From Aquicoccus porphyridii (GTDB lineage: Bacteria; Pseudomonadota; Alphaproteobacteria; Rhodobacterales; Rhodobacteraceae): 64,000 bases of DNA. The position numbers were made by a program, and so were the translations under genes. Positions within the stretch are counted from its first letter, which is position 1; each line of letters opens with the position of its first letter. Shown piece by piece: positions 35,577-45,825 of the stretch. Location of the stretch: contig NZ_VINQ01000006.1 of the NCBI RefSeq assembly GCF_008369105.1, positions 1 through 64,000 on the forward strand, read 5' to 3'. Under the pieces are notes generated by a model. It saw only the letters and a program-made list of their open reading frames with translations, did no database searches and was not told where the DNA came from.

Positions 35577-38327
35577 ATGACCGACACGCCCGCGCTGCCC
35601 ACCGATCCGCATGCCAGCGCCGCACAGGACGTGCTGCGCGCGCTGGCCACCGACGACTCCGGCCTCACCACGCAAGAGGCGGAACGCCGCCGCGCCAGCC
35701 ATGGCCCCAACCGCCTGCCCCGCGCGGCGCGGCGCAACCCGGTGCTGCGCTTCCTCGCGCATTTCCACAACGTGCTGATCTACGTGCTCCTGGGCGCGGC
35801 GCTCGTCACCGCGACCCTCGGCCATTGGATCGACACCGGCGTGATCCTCGCCGTGGTGATCGCCAACGCGGTGATCGGCTTCGTGCAGGAGGGCCGCGCC
35901 GAACAGGCGATGGAGGCGATCGACCGCATGCTCGCCCCCCGCGCCACGCTGCGCCGCGACGGCCACCGGGTCACGCTCGACGCGGCCGAACTGGTCCCCG
36001 GCGACATCGTCCAGATCGAGGCGGGCGACCTCGTCCCCGCCGACCTGCGCCTGATCGAGGCCCGCAGCCTCACCGCCGAAGAGGCCATCCTGACCGGCGA
36101 ATCCATGCCGGTCGAGAAGAACACCGCCCCCGTCGCCCAAAACGCCGCCCTCGGCGACCGTCACCCGATGCTCTTTTCCGGCACGCTCGTCACCACCGGC
36201 ACCGGGCGCGGCGTCGTCACCGCCACCGGCTCCGAGACCGAGATCGGCCGGATCAGCGGCATGATCGCCCGGGTCGAAACCCTGACCACGCCCCTTGTCG
36301 CCCAGATGGACCTGTTCGCGCGCTGGCTCACCGTCTTCATCCTGGTCGTCGCCGCGCTGCTTCTGACCTATGGCTATTTCATCGGCCACATGCCCTTTGC
36401 CGATCTCTTCATGATCGTGGTCGGCCTCTCGGTTGCGGCTATTCCCGAAGGGCTGCCCGCCGTGCTGACCATCACCCTCGCCGTAGGGGTGCAGGCCATG
36501 GCCAGACGCAACGCCATCGTCCGCCGCCTTCCGGCGATCGAAACGCTCGGCGCGGTCTCGGTGATCTGCTCGGACAAGACCGGCACCCTGACCCGCAACG
36601 AAATGATGGCGGCGCGGATCGTCACCGCCGGGCATGATTACGGGATCGACGGCACCGGCTATGATCCCTCGGGCACGATCCGCACCGATGATGGCACCGA
36701 AGCCGACACTGCCGACCCCCGGCTGGCCGAATGCGCCCGCGTGGCCGGGCTCTGCAATGACGCGGTGCTGAAACGATCCGACACCGGTTGGCATAGCCAG
36801 GGCGACCCGATGGAGGGCGCGCTCATCGCGCTCGCCGCCAAGATCACCCAACCGGCCCGGACCGACATCCATAGCGCCGAGGCCACGTTCAACGGCTGGG
36901 GTCGCGCCGACGCGATCCCGTTCGATGCCGCGCATCGCTACATGGCCACGCTCGACCGCACCCCCGAAGGCACCGCCCATATCCACGTCAAGGGCGCGCC
37001 CGAGGCCGTCCTCGCCCTCTGCGCCAACCAGCGCAGCGCCGACGGCACGACCGAACCGCTCGATCCGGCGTGGTGGCATGATCGGGTCGAAACCCTCGCC
37101 GCCGACGGACAGCGCGTGCTGGCGCTGGCCACCCGCACGGCGCCCGCGGATCACTCCGGCCTCCGCCACGCCGATCTCGACGGGCGGCTGACCCTTGTCG
37201 GCCTCGTGGGCCTCATCGACCCGCCCCGCCCCGAGGCGATCGCGGCGGTGGCCGACTGTCACGCCGCCGGCATCCGGGTCAAGATGATCACCGGCGACCA
37301 CGCCGCCACCGCCCGCGCCATCGCCGCCAAGATCGGGCTCAGGAACACGGGCCGTGTTCTCACCGGCAACGATCTCGAAGCCATGGACGACGCCGCCCTC
37401 GCCGAAACGGTGGTCGAGACCGATATTTTCGCCCGCACCTCGCCCGAACACAAACTGCGCCTCGTCACCGCGCTGCAATCGCGCGGGCTCACCGTGGCGA
37501 TGACCGGCGACGGGGTGAACGACGCCCCCGCCCTCAAACGCGCCGACGCGGGCATCGCCATGGGGCAAAAGGGCAGCGAAGCGACCAAGCAGGCCGCCGA
37601 GATCGTGCTCGCCGACGACAATTTCGCCTCGATCGCGGCCGCCGTGCGCGAAGGGCGCACCGTCTATGACAACATCAAGAAGGTGATAAGCTGGACCCTG
37701 CCCACCAATGGCGGCGAGGCGATGACCGTCATCCTCGCCCTTGCGCTGGGGATGAGCCTGCCGATCACCGCGGTCCAGATCCTCTGGATCAACCTCGTCA
37801 CGGCGGTGACGCTGGGCCTCGCGCTGGCGTTCGAACCACCCGAGCCCGGCACCATGCGCCGCCCGCCCCGACCGCGCCACGCGCCCCTGCTCAGCGGCAC
37901 ATTGGTCTGGCAGGTCCTGTTCGTCTCGGCCCTGTTCGTCGCGGCGGTGTTCGGCATCTACGCCTATGCGATCGACAAGGGCCACCCGCTGGAACTGGCC
38001 CAGACCATGGCGCTCAACATGCTTGTCGTGCTCGAAATCGCCTATCTCTTCTACATCCGCAACCTGCACGGCGCCTCGCTCAACTGGCAGGCCGTCCGGG
38101 GAACGCCGGTGATCTGGACCTGCGTCATCACGGTGACGGCGGCGCAGTTTGCCGTGACCTATGTGCCGCTGCTCCAGACCGTGTTCGGAACCCGATCCGT
38201 GCCGCTCTCCGACGGGATGCTGATCGTGGGCCTGGGCGCGGTGTTTCTCGCGCTGATCGAGATCGAGAAACAGATGCGCCTCGCCTTCCGCGCCTCGGGC
38301 GACGAGGATGACCGCGCGCCGCGTTAA
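35577..38327 (+). CDS. P-type cation-transporting ATPase (type II)
   Basis: Product of 916 residues. The N-terminal cation ATPase domain has GLTTQEAERRRASHGPN. The actuator motif is LTGES near residue 171, the phosphorylation site DKTGTLTRNE near residue 332, then KGAPEAVLALC in the nucleotide domain and GDGVNDAPALKRADAGIAMG near residue 645. The carboxy-terminal membrane bundle has about six helices. PEGLPAVLT in helix 4 is the type II (Ca2+/Mg2+/Mn2+-like) form rather than the CPx heavy-metal form. It begins 11 bases after the cytochrome stop, so the two may be co-transcribed, though no functional link is obvious. The exact ion cannot be assigned. Confidence 0.9.
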   Translation: MTDTPALPTDPHASAAQDVLRALATDDSGLTTQEAERRRASHGPNRLPRAARRNPVLRFLAHFHNVLIYVLLGAALVTATLGHWIDTGVILAVVIANAVIGFVQEGRAEQAMEAIDRMLAPRATLRRDGHRVTLDAAELVPGDIVQIEAGDLVPADLRLIEARSLTAEEAILTGESMPVEKNTAPVAQNAALGDRHPMLFSGTLVTTGTGRGVVTATGSETEIGRISGMIARVETLTTPLVAQMDLFARWLTVFILVVAALLLTYGYFIGHMPFADLFMIVVGLSVAAIPEGLPAVLTITLAVGVQAMARRNAIVRRLPAIETLGAVSVICSDKTGTLTRNEMMAARIVTAGHDYGIDGTGYDPSGTIRTDDGTEADTADPRLAECARVAGLCNDAVLKRSDTGWHSQGDPMEGALIALAAKITQPARTDIHSAEATFNGWGRADAIPFDAAHRYMATLDRTPEGTAHIHVKGAPEAVLALCANQRSADGTTEPLDPAWWHDRVETLAADGQRVLALATRTAPADHSGLRHADLDGRLTLVGLVGLIDPPRPEAIAAVADCHAAGIRVKMITGDHAATARAIAAKIGLRNTGRVLTGNDLEAMDDAALAETVVETDIFARTSPEHKLRLVTALQSRGLTVAMTGDGVNDAPALKRADAGIAMGQKGSEATKQAAEIVLADDNFASIAAAVREGRTVYDNIKKVISWTLPTNGGEAMTVILALALGMSLPITAVQILWINLVTAVTLGLALAFEPPEPGTMRRPPRPRHAPLLSGTLVWQVLFVSALFVAAVFGIYAYAIDKGHPLELAQTMALNMLVVLEIAYLFYIRNLHGASLNWQAVRGTPVIWTCVITVTAAQFAVTYVPLLQTVFGTRSVPLSDGMLIVGLGAVFLALIEIEKQMRLAFRASGDEDDRAPR

Positions 38328-38405
38328 CTTAATTCGGGTTAACCTTTTGCCCGCTCACCCGGCAGCCGGGCGGCAGCCGAATGTCAGCCGGATGTCACCC
38401 CCCCC

Positions 38406-38426
38406 CGATTTTTCGCAGAAAAATCG
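38406..38426. terminator. Perfect hairpin between convergent genes
   Basis: CGATTTTTC, loop GCA, GAAAAATCG: 9-bp perfect stem lying between the P-type ATPase and the leftward lipoprotein gene. The stem itself supplies A/T runs on both strands, fitting a bidirectional terminator, although a U-tail after the stem is missing. Confidence 0.55.
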
Positions 38427-38471
38427 TGTTAACCACGCGGGACGCTGCGTGAAGGGGTCATTCACGATGAT

Positions 38472-39542
38472 CTATTGCAGGACCAGCGCCGCGTCGATCC
38501 GCCGATCACGACCTTGCAGGACAAAGTCACGCAAAGCGCCCCCACCCTCGCGGATTTGCCGCTCCAACCCGCTGAAAACCTCGATGGCCCGGGCCGAACT
38601 GACTGAGGCGCTATGACCGCCGATATCCCCCTCATCGAGATCGGTGAAATCCACCACAGTCACGTCAAGCCCTTGAACAGCCTCGGAACTTTCGATCCTG
38701 CCCAGCCGCGGCTTGCGCCCGGTCAGGAACTCGGCAATGTTCAGAACCCGGTCTTTTTGCGACGTCATCACGATGAAGGGCTGCGGCAACTGGCCGATCG
38801 TCAATGCCTGTCGGCGAAACACGTCCGGGTCGATATCGGGCGACATCAGCACCACGCCCTCGATCGCATCCATGACGTGATGATCCCCCTTGAGCGCAAG
38901 CTGCCTGAGCGCCTCCATGGTCAGGTATCCCCCCATGGAATGCGCCAGGATCAATATCCTGTCCTGCCCTAACCCTCTCAATTCCCTCAGGAATTCCTCG
39001 AACCCGTCACGCGCGAAAAGCACGCTGTCACGATCATAGACATAGCCCCGCGGATCGCCTGCCGACGGCCACGAGAACAGCACCGCGGGCTCGTCGATGC
39101 CGAAATCATGCTTGATCTGCGCCAGCCGGAATGCCGCGTCCTCGGTCGTGTTGTTATAGCCATGGACGTAAAGCAGGATACCACCATCCGCCGTCCCCTC
39201 GCGCCGCAGAGTGCGCGTGAACTCATTCATTCCATTGAACATTTCAATCCCGAGCGGCGCAAAGAACCGCGCGGCATCGGCCACTCCCGAGGTGCGCTCG
39301 ATCCTGCCCGCCTCATGCCCCGGGGGAATCGACACATCGACCTGGGCAAAATTGATCCGCGTACTGCGCCGTTCACCGAAGATCTGCCCCAGTTGACCGG
39401 GTGTGCGCTGCGTCGCCACGAAAATGCGTTCGACCGTGGCCCCGGAATAAGGCTCTGAAAAACCTGTCAATTCCGGCCGCGAACAGGCACCCAGAACAAC
39501 CAACGCACCGAGCAACAGGATAGGGACAGCCCTGCGAATCAC
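38472..39542 (-). CDS. DUF900-type alpha/beta hydrolase lipoprotein
   Basis: Product of 356 residues starting at GTG 39542 with GGAG upstream. A lipobox follows a hydrophobic stretch (ALVVLGAC, Cys20), so it is probably an envelope lipoprotein. The hydrolase part has FVATQRTPG, ILLYVHGYNNTTEDA, LFSWPSAGD, the nucleophile elbow ILAHSMGGYL and SPDIDPDVF. These are the hallmarks of the DUF900/PF05990 esterase-like family. Substrate unknown. It ends against the hairpin at 38406. Confidence 0.82.
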   Translation of the reverse strand: MIRRAVPILLLGALVVLGACSRPELTGFSEPYSGATVERIFVATQRTPGQLGQIFGERRSTRINFAQVDVSIPPGHEAGRIERTSGVADAARFFAPLGIEMFNGMNEFTRTLRREGTADGGILLYVHGYNNTTEDAAFRLAQIKHDFGIDEPAVLFSWPSAGDPRGYVYDRDSVLFARDGFEEFLRELRGLGQDRILILAHSMGGYLTMEALRQLALKGDHHVMDAIEGVVLMSPDIDPDVFRRQALTIGQLPQPFIVMTSQKDRVLNIAEFLTGRKPRLGRIESSEAVQGLDVTVVDFTDLDEGDIGGHSASVSSARAIEVFSGLERQIREGGGALRDFVLQGRDRRIDAALVLQ

Positions 39543-39569
39543 ACCTTCAACTCCACAAAAGGGCCACGC

Positions 39570-40307
39570 TCACTCACACGCCATGGCACGGCTCACGTCA
39601 TCCTCGTCACGATACGGCCCTAATGCCCGAGAGGCAAAGCCTTTGCCATCGAACCGCGTCACCATCACCCGACTCCAGTCCGCATCCGCCGTGACGATCT
39701 CGGGCCCCTGCCCGCAGTCGCGGATGCCGCCCGAGATGTAATCCCATCCGATCCGGTGATTGGTCAGGCCCGGTACATCCGCCATGTGCCGCAACCCATC
39801 GTCGCGGTCAAAGCTCCATATTCTCAGTACCTTGGCCAGGTGTGGCCGGTCGATATAGGCAATCTCCCGCACCCCGTCACCGTCGAAATCCGCCGCCCCC
39901 ACTGGCGCCAGCCAACGGTTTGCGCGCCCGATGAACGGGGTCGCCGCGATCAGTCCGGTGCCGTCATAGACCGCCAGCCGCGCGCCGTGCGACATGTCGC
40001 TTTCCACCACGATGACCTCCGGGCGGCCGTCCCCCTCAAGATCGACGAGCCGCGGGGCCAGATCCTCGAACACGCGCGTCTCGGGCAAACGAATCGTCAC
40101 CTTTCCGGTCTCCGTCCGCAAACAGCCGGCACACGGCCCCACGATCAGTTCCAGCGCACCCCATTCCACGTCATCGCCCAGAACACCATGCGCATAACGG
40201 GTCGTCGGCTCAGCATAGCGTGCCTCGCGAATCATGCCAGGCTCGGCCATCACGGCGTGCGCGACAAGGGCCAGAACCATCGCAAACGGCGCAACCGCCA
40301 GGCGCAT
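39570..40307 (-). CDS. Exported FG-GAP/VCBS-repeat protein
   Basis: Product of 245 residues with a signal peptide (VAPFAMVLALVAHAVMA, then EPGM). Two calcium-type repeat loops are visible, LVDLEGDGRPEVIVVES and GAADFDGDGVREIAYID, characteristic of FG-GAP/VCBS beta-propeller repeats. CAGCL and GIRDCGQG cysteines could form a disulfide. Family members are found in adhesion and as uncharacterised periplasmic proteins. It sits 27 bases upstream of the DUF900 lipoprotein on the same strand, so the two may be co-transcribed. Confidence 0.72.
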   Translation of the reverse strand: MRLAVAPFAMVLALVAHAVMAEPGMIREARYAEPTTRYAHGVLGDDVEWGALELIVGPCAGCLRTETGKVTIRLPETRVFEDLAPRLVDLEGDGRPEVIVVESDMSHGARLAVYDGTGLIAATPFIGRANRWLAPVGAADFDGDGVREIAYIDRPHLAKVLRIWSFDRDDGLRHMADVPGLTNHRIGWDYISGGIRDCGQGPEIVTADADWSRVMVTRFDGKGFASRALGPYRDEDDVSRAMACE

Positions 40308-40348
40308 CTAACGCCACCAGCGCGCCGACCGCGATCCGGCCCGCAGCA

Positions 40349-41087
<739 letters not shown>

Positions 41088-41627
41088 ATGCGATTTCAAG
41101 TGACACGAGTTCTTGCCAGTCTTGCCGCCTTCGCCGCGCTCGGAGCCTGTGATACTCCCACCGACGAAGTGCTTCGAGGAGAACCCGCACTCGTCCAGAC
41201 CCACGAAAAGGCCCCGCCCGGCGCAGCCCCCGGCACCTGCTGGGGCAAGGATGTCACGCCTGCCATCATCGAAACCGTGACTGACCGTATCCCGGTTCAA
41301 CCGGCCGACATGCACGAAGACGGCACGATCAATGCCGAACCCGTCTACAGGCTCGAAACACGGCAGGCCATCGTGCAAGAGCGTCGCGAGCTTTGGTTCG
41401 AAACTCCTTGCGAAGACCAACTCACCCCGGATTTCGTCGCCTCGGTCCAGCGCGCACTGGCGGCGCGCGGCCTCTATCGCGGGGCAATCACCGGCGAGAT
41501 GGACGCCCGCACACGCCGCGCGATCCGCCGGTTTCAGGCGCCAGAGGGGATCGACAGCGGAATCCTGTCTCTTGCCGCCGCGCGCAAGATGGGGCTGGTT
41601 GCGGTCCAACGCCCCGACGTGGAGTAG
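41088..41627 (+). CDS. Peptidoglycan-binding-domain lipoprotein
   Basis: Product of 179 residues. A lipoprotein signal ends in FAALGAC (Cys21). The C-terminal half has the PG_binding_1 pattern: SVQRALAARGLYRGAITGEM, then DARTRRAIRRFQAPEGI. The middle carries a pair of cysteines in APGTCWGK and FETPCEDQ. Likely anchored in a membrane and contacting the cell wall; no catalytic domain is present. Confidence 0.78.
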   Translation: MRFQVTRVLASLAAFAALGACDTPTDEVLRGEPALVQTHEKAPPGAAPGTCWGKDVTPAIIETVTDRIPVQPADMHEDGTINAEPVYRLETRQAIVQERRELWFETPCEDQLTPDFVASVQRALAARGLYRGAITGEMDARTRRAIRRFQAPEGIDSGILSLAAARKMGLVAVQRPDVE

Positions 41628-41653
41628 CAGCCTGATATTTGAACCCGGCCAAT

Positions 41654-41680
41654 GAAAAAGGGCGGGATACGACCCGCCCT
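41654..41680 (-). terminator. Intrinsic terminator of the Do protease gene
   Basis: On the minus strand AGGGCGGG, a six-base loop and CCCGCCCT are followed by TTTTT, a textbook intrinsic terminator. It lies 32 bases after the protease stop. The same stem may also stop the rightward lipoprotein gene, though it lacks a T-run in that direction. Confidence 0.8.
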
Positions 41681-41711
41681 GTTCCAATTCTTTTGGTCGT
41701 CGAACGCAACT

Positions 41712-43208
41712 CTACTCGAGCGAAAGCGCCACGAACCGTGGATCGCCCGCCCGCCGCACAAGCAGCAGAAGCGATTTGCGGCCCGCCTCCCTGGCCTCGT
41801 CGATGCGATCTTCCAACTCCGTGATCGTGCTGACCTTTTGCTGACCGGCCTCGGTGATCAGATCGCCCGCGCGCAGCCCCTTTTCATAAGCTTCCGACAT
41901 CTCGTCGATGTCGCGCACGACGAGCCCCTGCGCATCCGCGTCAAGATCCAGCTCACCACGCAACTCATCGGTCAGCGGGGCAAGCGTGAGGCCCATCATT
42001 TCCTTGTTTGTCGGGGCTTGTTCTTCCGGCGTATCTCCGCCGCCACCAGACTGCGCCGCTTCGGCTTCTTCCCGGCGGCCCAACACAACCTTGAGCGTCT
42101 GGGTCTTGCCTTCGCGAAACACCACGACGCGCACGCTCTTTCCGACGGGGGCATTGCCGACCTGCCGCACAAGGCCACGGGTGTCCTCGACATTGACCCC
42201 GTCGAAATTCATGATCACGTCCCCGGCCTCGATCCCGGCCTCCTTGGCCGGACCATCCGGAACATCGGTGACAAGCGCCCCGGCCACTTTCTCAAGTCCG
42301 ATCGCTTCGGCCACATCGTCGGTGACGTCCTGAATACGCACACCCAGCCAACCGCGCCGCGTTTCGCCATATTCGCGCAACTGGTCGACCACCCGCGTGA
42401 CCACGTTCGACGCCATCGAGAATCCGATCCCGATCGACCCGCCGCTGGGCGACAGGATCGCGGTGTTCACACCGATCACCTGGCCGTCCATGTTGAAAAG
42501 CGGCCCACCCGAATTGCCCCGGTTGATCGCCGCATCGGTCTGGATGTAATCGTCATAGGTTCCCGACAATGCGCGGTTACGCGCCGATACGATCCCGACA
42601 CTGACCGAGAACCCCTGCCCCAGCGGATTGCCCACCGCCATGACCCAATCGCCGACACGCGCGCTGTCGCTGTCGCCGAATTTGACAAAGGGCAACGGCT
42701 TGCCCGCGTCGACCTTCAGCAATGCGATATCCGTATTTGGGTCGGTGCCAACCACTTCGGCCTTGAGTTCCTCTCCGGTGAAGAACTCGATGACGATCTC
42801 GTCGGCACTGTCGATGACGTGGTTGTTTGTCACCACGTAGCCATCCTCGGAAATCACGAAACCCGATCCGAGTGCCGATGACCGGCGCGGCCGCCCGTTG
42901 TCGCGATTGCGATCCTGAAATTCGCGGAAGAAATCCTCGAACGGGCTGCCCTCGGGCACGATTGGCCCCGGCCCGGTGCCCCGCGCAACCGCGGTCGAGG
43001 TGGTGATGTTGACAACAGCCGGACTCACCCTGTCGGTCAGATCGGCAAAACTGTTGGGCCGCGCATCGGCCTGAAGCGTATGGGCCATCAAGACAACGAA
43101 TGTCAGAAGGCCGAGCCACAAAACCCGGAATGCGCCCGCGCCCCGGACCTGTTTGTTCCCCTCTTCAAGGGTCGGATTGATGGATGTTGCAATCGCGTGC
43201 TCTCTCAC
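41712..43208 (-). CDS. degP: Do-family periplasmic serine protease/chaperone
   Basis: HtrA/DegP-type protease of 498 residues. The triad is His in TNNHVID, Asp in TDIALLKV and Ser in GNSGGPL. Two PDZ domains follow, the first around RRGWLGVRIQDVTDD and the second around GLTLAPLTDELRGELDL. The N-terminal hydrophobic segment LWLGLLTFVVLMAHTLQADA is a signal or membrane anchor. GTG 43208 is preferred, with AAGGAG eight bases upstream; an in-frame ATG at 43268 has no such site. It is located after hflK-hflC-DUF2065 on the same strand, a common alphaproteobacterial arrangement for membrane protein quality control. Confidence 0.92.
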   Translation of the reverse strand: MREHAIATSINPTLEEGNKQVRGAGAFRVLWLGLLTFVVLMAHTLQADARPNSFADLTDRVSPAVVNITTSTAVARGTGPGPIVPEGSPFEDFFREFQDRNRDNGRPRRSSALGSGFVISEDGYVVTNNHVIDSADEIVIEFFTGEELKAEVVGTDPNTDIALLKVDAGKPLPFVKFGDSDSARVGDWVMAVGNPLGQGFSVSVGIVSARNRALSGTYDDYIQTDAAINRGNSGGPLFNMDGQVIGVNTAILSPSGGSIGIGFSMASNVVTRVVDQLREYGETRRGWLGVRIQDVTDDVAEAIGLEKVAGALVTDVPDGPAKEAGIEAGDVIMNFDGVNVEDTRGLVRQVGNAPVGKSVRVVVFREGKTQTLKVVLGRREEAEAAQSGGGGDTPEEQAPTNKEMMGLTLAPLTDELRGELDLDADAQGLVVRDIDEMSEAYEKGLRAGDLITEAGQQKVSTITELEDRIDEAREAGRKSLLLLVRRAGDPRFVALSLE

Positions 43209-43350
43209 ACCGAAATCTCCTTGGCTTTCCTGATTGGTCCTCTTCCCGTAACGGGATCTTTCACTCAAAGTCTAATCTAGGATAGACCCAGCGCAACACA
43301 ATCCTCTGACATCTCGGTCAAGCCATCGTGAAGCCGCGTGTTTTGGGCCG

Positions 43351-43548
43351 TCACGCCCCCAGCATCTTGGCCAACCAGACCAAGACAAGGCCGGACAGGA
43401 TTGCCAGAAACCCCAGAATGCGCCGTGCCTCCGGTGGCATCTGCCGCAAGACTTCGAGCATCTGCTCGACAAGCGAAGGGGCCAGTGCATAGACCAGCCC
43501 CTCCACGATCAGTACCAGCCCAAGAGCCAGAAGTGCCGTGCCGATCAA
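43351..43548 (-). CDS. DUF2065 small membrane protein
   Basis: Product of 65 residues with two membrane helices (GTALLALGLVLIVEGLVYAL and the C-terminal ILGFLAILSGLVLVWLAKML) and RQMPPEARRILG between them, matching DUF2065. The start overlaps the hflC stop, so it is coupled to hflC. Function unknown; the position suggests a role near the HflKC complex. Confidence 0.85.
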   Translation of the reverse strand: MIGTALLALGLVLIVEGLVYALAPSLVEQMLEVLRQMPPEARRILGFLAILSGLVLVWLAKMLGA

Positions 43549-44597
43549 TTCGACGCGTCCGAACCGTCGTCGGCCTCGGATTCGTTAGTGCCCGAGTTGA
43601 TCGCATCTTCCTCAAGCCTCTGGCGTTCCTCCTCGGGCAGATCGGGCGATATCTCGCTTTTCGGCGCCATCTCTCGCAGGCTGTCGATGTCGATTTCGCC
43701 CATCGCAACCTTTCCGAGGCCCTCGGCACGCACCGCGTCGAACATCTGGCTGAGGAACCCGCTGTCGGGTGAAAACACGATGGTCGAGTTTTCCTTGTTC
43801 AACGACCGTTCCAGCGCCGTGAGCGAGCGGTAAAAGGCAAAGAACTCCGGATTGTTGCCAAAGGCTTCGGCATAGATCCGGTTACGCTCGGCATCGGCTT
43901 CACCACGGGTGATCTCGGCCTCGCGCTCGGCATTCGAAACCGTCTCGACCACGGTCCGGTCGGCCGCCGCGCGCACCCTTTGCGCCGCTTCGTTACCACG
44001 CGCGACCTCATCAGCGGCTTCACGCTCGCGCTCGGCCCGCATCCGGGCATAGGTCGCGGCAAGGTTCTGTTCCGGCAAGTTGGTCTGCTTGAGCCGCACA
44101 TCCACGATTTCAATCCCCAGACCGGCCGCGCTCGATCGCGCCTGCGCCCGGATACGCAACGCCAATTCGCGACGCTGCGGTGACAGGATCGTGTTGGATG
44201 TCACCTGATCGGCCCCCAGAACCTCGCGGATCTGGGCGTTCAGGATCGACGACAGCCGGTCTTCGGCGGCACGAATGCCCCCAATGCCCACCGCCTGTCG
44301 AAATTGCACGACATCGGCAATCCGGTAGCGCGTGAAGGCATCGACCACCAGTCGACGATCATCCGACGGCGTCACCTCGATCGGGTCGGTATCGAGCGAC
44401 AGGATACGCGCATCGTATCTCACAACATCCTGGATAAGCGGGATCTTCACGCCCAACCCAGGTTCCTCGACAACTTTCTTGATCTGCCCGAACTGCAGGA
44501 CCAGCGCCTTTTCGCGTTCGTCCACAATGTAAAGCGCGGAGAGAATGCCCGCTCCGACAATCACAAGGATCGGGAGAATGAATGTGGTTTTGCGCAT
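43545..44597 (-). CDS. hflC: HflC, FtsH protease modulator
   Basis: SPFH/prohibitin-like protein of 350 residues that forms the HflKC cage around FtsH. A single N-terminal membrane helix (LPILVIVGAGILSALYIV) is followed by the SPFH domain (VLQFGQIKKVVEEPGLGVKI, DAFTRYRIADVVQF). A charged coiled-coil AEREREAADEVARGNEAAQR comes next, then an acidic, glutamate-rich tail of about 40 residues. Its ATG overlaps the hflK stop (TGATG). Confidence 0.95.
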   Translation of the reverse strand: MRKTTFILPILVIVGAGILSALYIVDEREKALVLQFGQIKKVVEEPGLGVKIPLIQDVVRYDARILSLDTDPIEVTPSDDRRLVVDAFTRYRIADVVQFRQAVGIGGIRAAEDRLSSILNAQIREVLGADQVTSNTILSPQRRELALRIRAQARSSAAGLGIEIVDVRLKQTNLPEQNLAATYARMRAEREREAADEVARGNEAAQRVRAAADRTVVETVSNAEREAEITRGEADAERNRIYAEAFGNNPEFFAFYRSLTALERSLNKENSTIVFSPDSGFLSQMFDAVRAEGLGKVAMGEIDIDSLREMAPKSEISPDLPEEERQRLEEDAINSGTNESEADDGSDASN

Positions 44598-45763
44598 CAG
44601 TTCGATCCTCCTGTGCCCGATTGACCCGAGCGTCGCAATTCATTGAGCGGCAGGTAGGGCAAGACCCCTTGACCGCTATCTCCGACGCCTTCATCCAACA
44701 GGATCTTGTCCATCTGGCCCAACGTGCGCTCGACCGTTTCCAGATAGAGCCTGCGTTGCGTGACTTCGGGCGCCTGGTTGAATTCCTGCGCCACCGCGAC
44801 AAAGCGGCTCGCCTCACCGATGGCTGCATTGACCACTTGGGCGCGATAACCCTCGGCTTCCTGGATAATCTGCGCCCCCGAACCACGCGCCTCGGCCAGA
44901 ACCCGGTTGGCATAGGCATCCGCCTGCCGTTGCAACCGGTCGCGTTCCTGCTCGGCGGCCTGTACTTCGCGGAAGGCGTCGATCACATCGCGGGGCGGGT
45001 CGGCCGTGTCGAGGTTGACCCGGACCACCGTGATCCCGCTGGCATAGTCATTCAGCGTCGTCTGGATGTTCTCGCGGGCGGTATCGGCGATAATCCCCCG
45101 GTCGCGGTTGAGAATCGGAGCCAGGTTGCTGGCCGCGATGATCTCGCGCATGACCGCTTCCGACACCGCCTGAACCGTCAGTTGCGGATCACGAATGTTG
45201 AACAAAAGCTTGGCCGGATCGTTGATGTTCCATACCACCTGGAAGTCGATATCCACGATGTTGGCATCGGTGGTCAGCATAAGGCCATCACCGCCCGCGC
45301 CGCCGCGACCGCCGCCGATATTCTCGGTCCTCTCCGAGGTCACATTGACCACCTCGGCCGTCACGACCGGCCAGGGTGCAAAGTTGAGACCGGGATTGCC
45401 TGTGGAATAGTATTCGCCAAGAAACAACTCGACCGACTGTTCTTCGGGCTTGACCGTGTAGAAACTCGCGTAGAGCCAAAGCGCCAGAACCGCCAGAATC
45501 CCGATCCCGATCGAGCCGCGGTTGAGGCTCGGCCCCTGACCGCCGCCACCGCCGCCGCGCGCGCCGTCACCGCCGCCGCGCCCGCCCATGAGGACACGCA
45601 GTTGCTCCTGGCCCTTTTTCATCAGTTCGTCGATCTCGGGAATCTGCGGCTTGTCCTCACCGGGCCGCCGGCCCCCGCCTCCACGGGTGCCGCGGTCGTC
45701 ATCGCCACCGCCACTCCCGTTATTTCCTCCGCCGCCCCATGGGCCGCCTGAATGTCCAGCCAT
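44597..45763 (-). CDS. hflK: HflK, FtsH protease modulator
   Basis: SPFH protein of 388 residues, partner of HflC. The first 83 residues are glycine-rich and disordered-looking (runs such as GGGGNNGSGGG). They are followed by a membrane helix IGILAVLALWLYASFYTV and the SPFH domain (DIDFQVVWNINDPAKLLFN, VRVNLDTADPPRDV). The glycine-rich N-terminus is usual for HflK, though long here. It is the first gene of the hflK-hflC-DUF2065 run. Confidence 0.95.
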   Translation of the reverse strand: MAGHSGGPWGGGGNNGSGGGDDDRGTRGGGGRRPGEDKPQIPEIDELMKKGQEQLRVLMGGRGGGDGARGGGGGGQGPSLNRGSIGIGILAVLALWLYASFYTVKPEEQSVELFLGEYYSTGNPGLNFAPWPVVTAEVVNVTSERTENIGGGRGGAGGDGLMLTTDANIVDIDFQVVWNINDPAKLLFNIRDPQLTVQAVSEAVMREIIAASNLAPILNRDRGIIADTARENIQTTLNDYASGITVVRVNLDTADPPRDVIDAFREVQAAEQERDRLQRQADAYANRVLAEARGSGAQIIQEAEGYRAQVVNAAIGEASRFVAVAQEFNQAPEVTQRRLYLETVERTLGQMDKILLDEGVGDSGQGVLPYLPLNELRRSGQSGTGGSN

Positions 45764-45825
45764 TCAACTCTTCCTCTCTGCGTCGAACCGGTTCACCACA
45801 CTACCTGTGCAATGCGCCGGAAATT

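Noticed and set aside
35481-38069. 862-codon leftward open frame opposite the P-type ATPase
   Set aside because: The ATPase strand carries every catalytic motif. The antisense product is Gly/Asp/His/Arg-rich with no domain signature.
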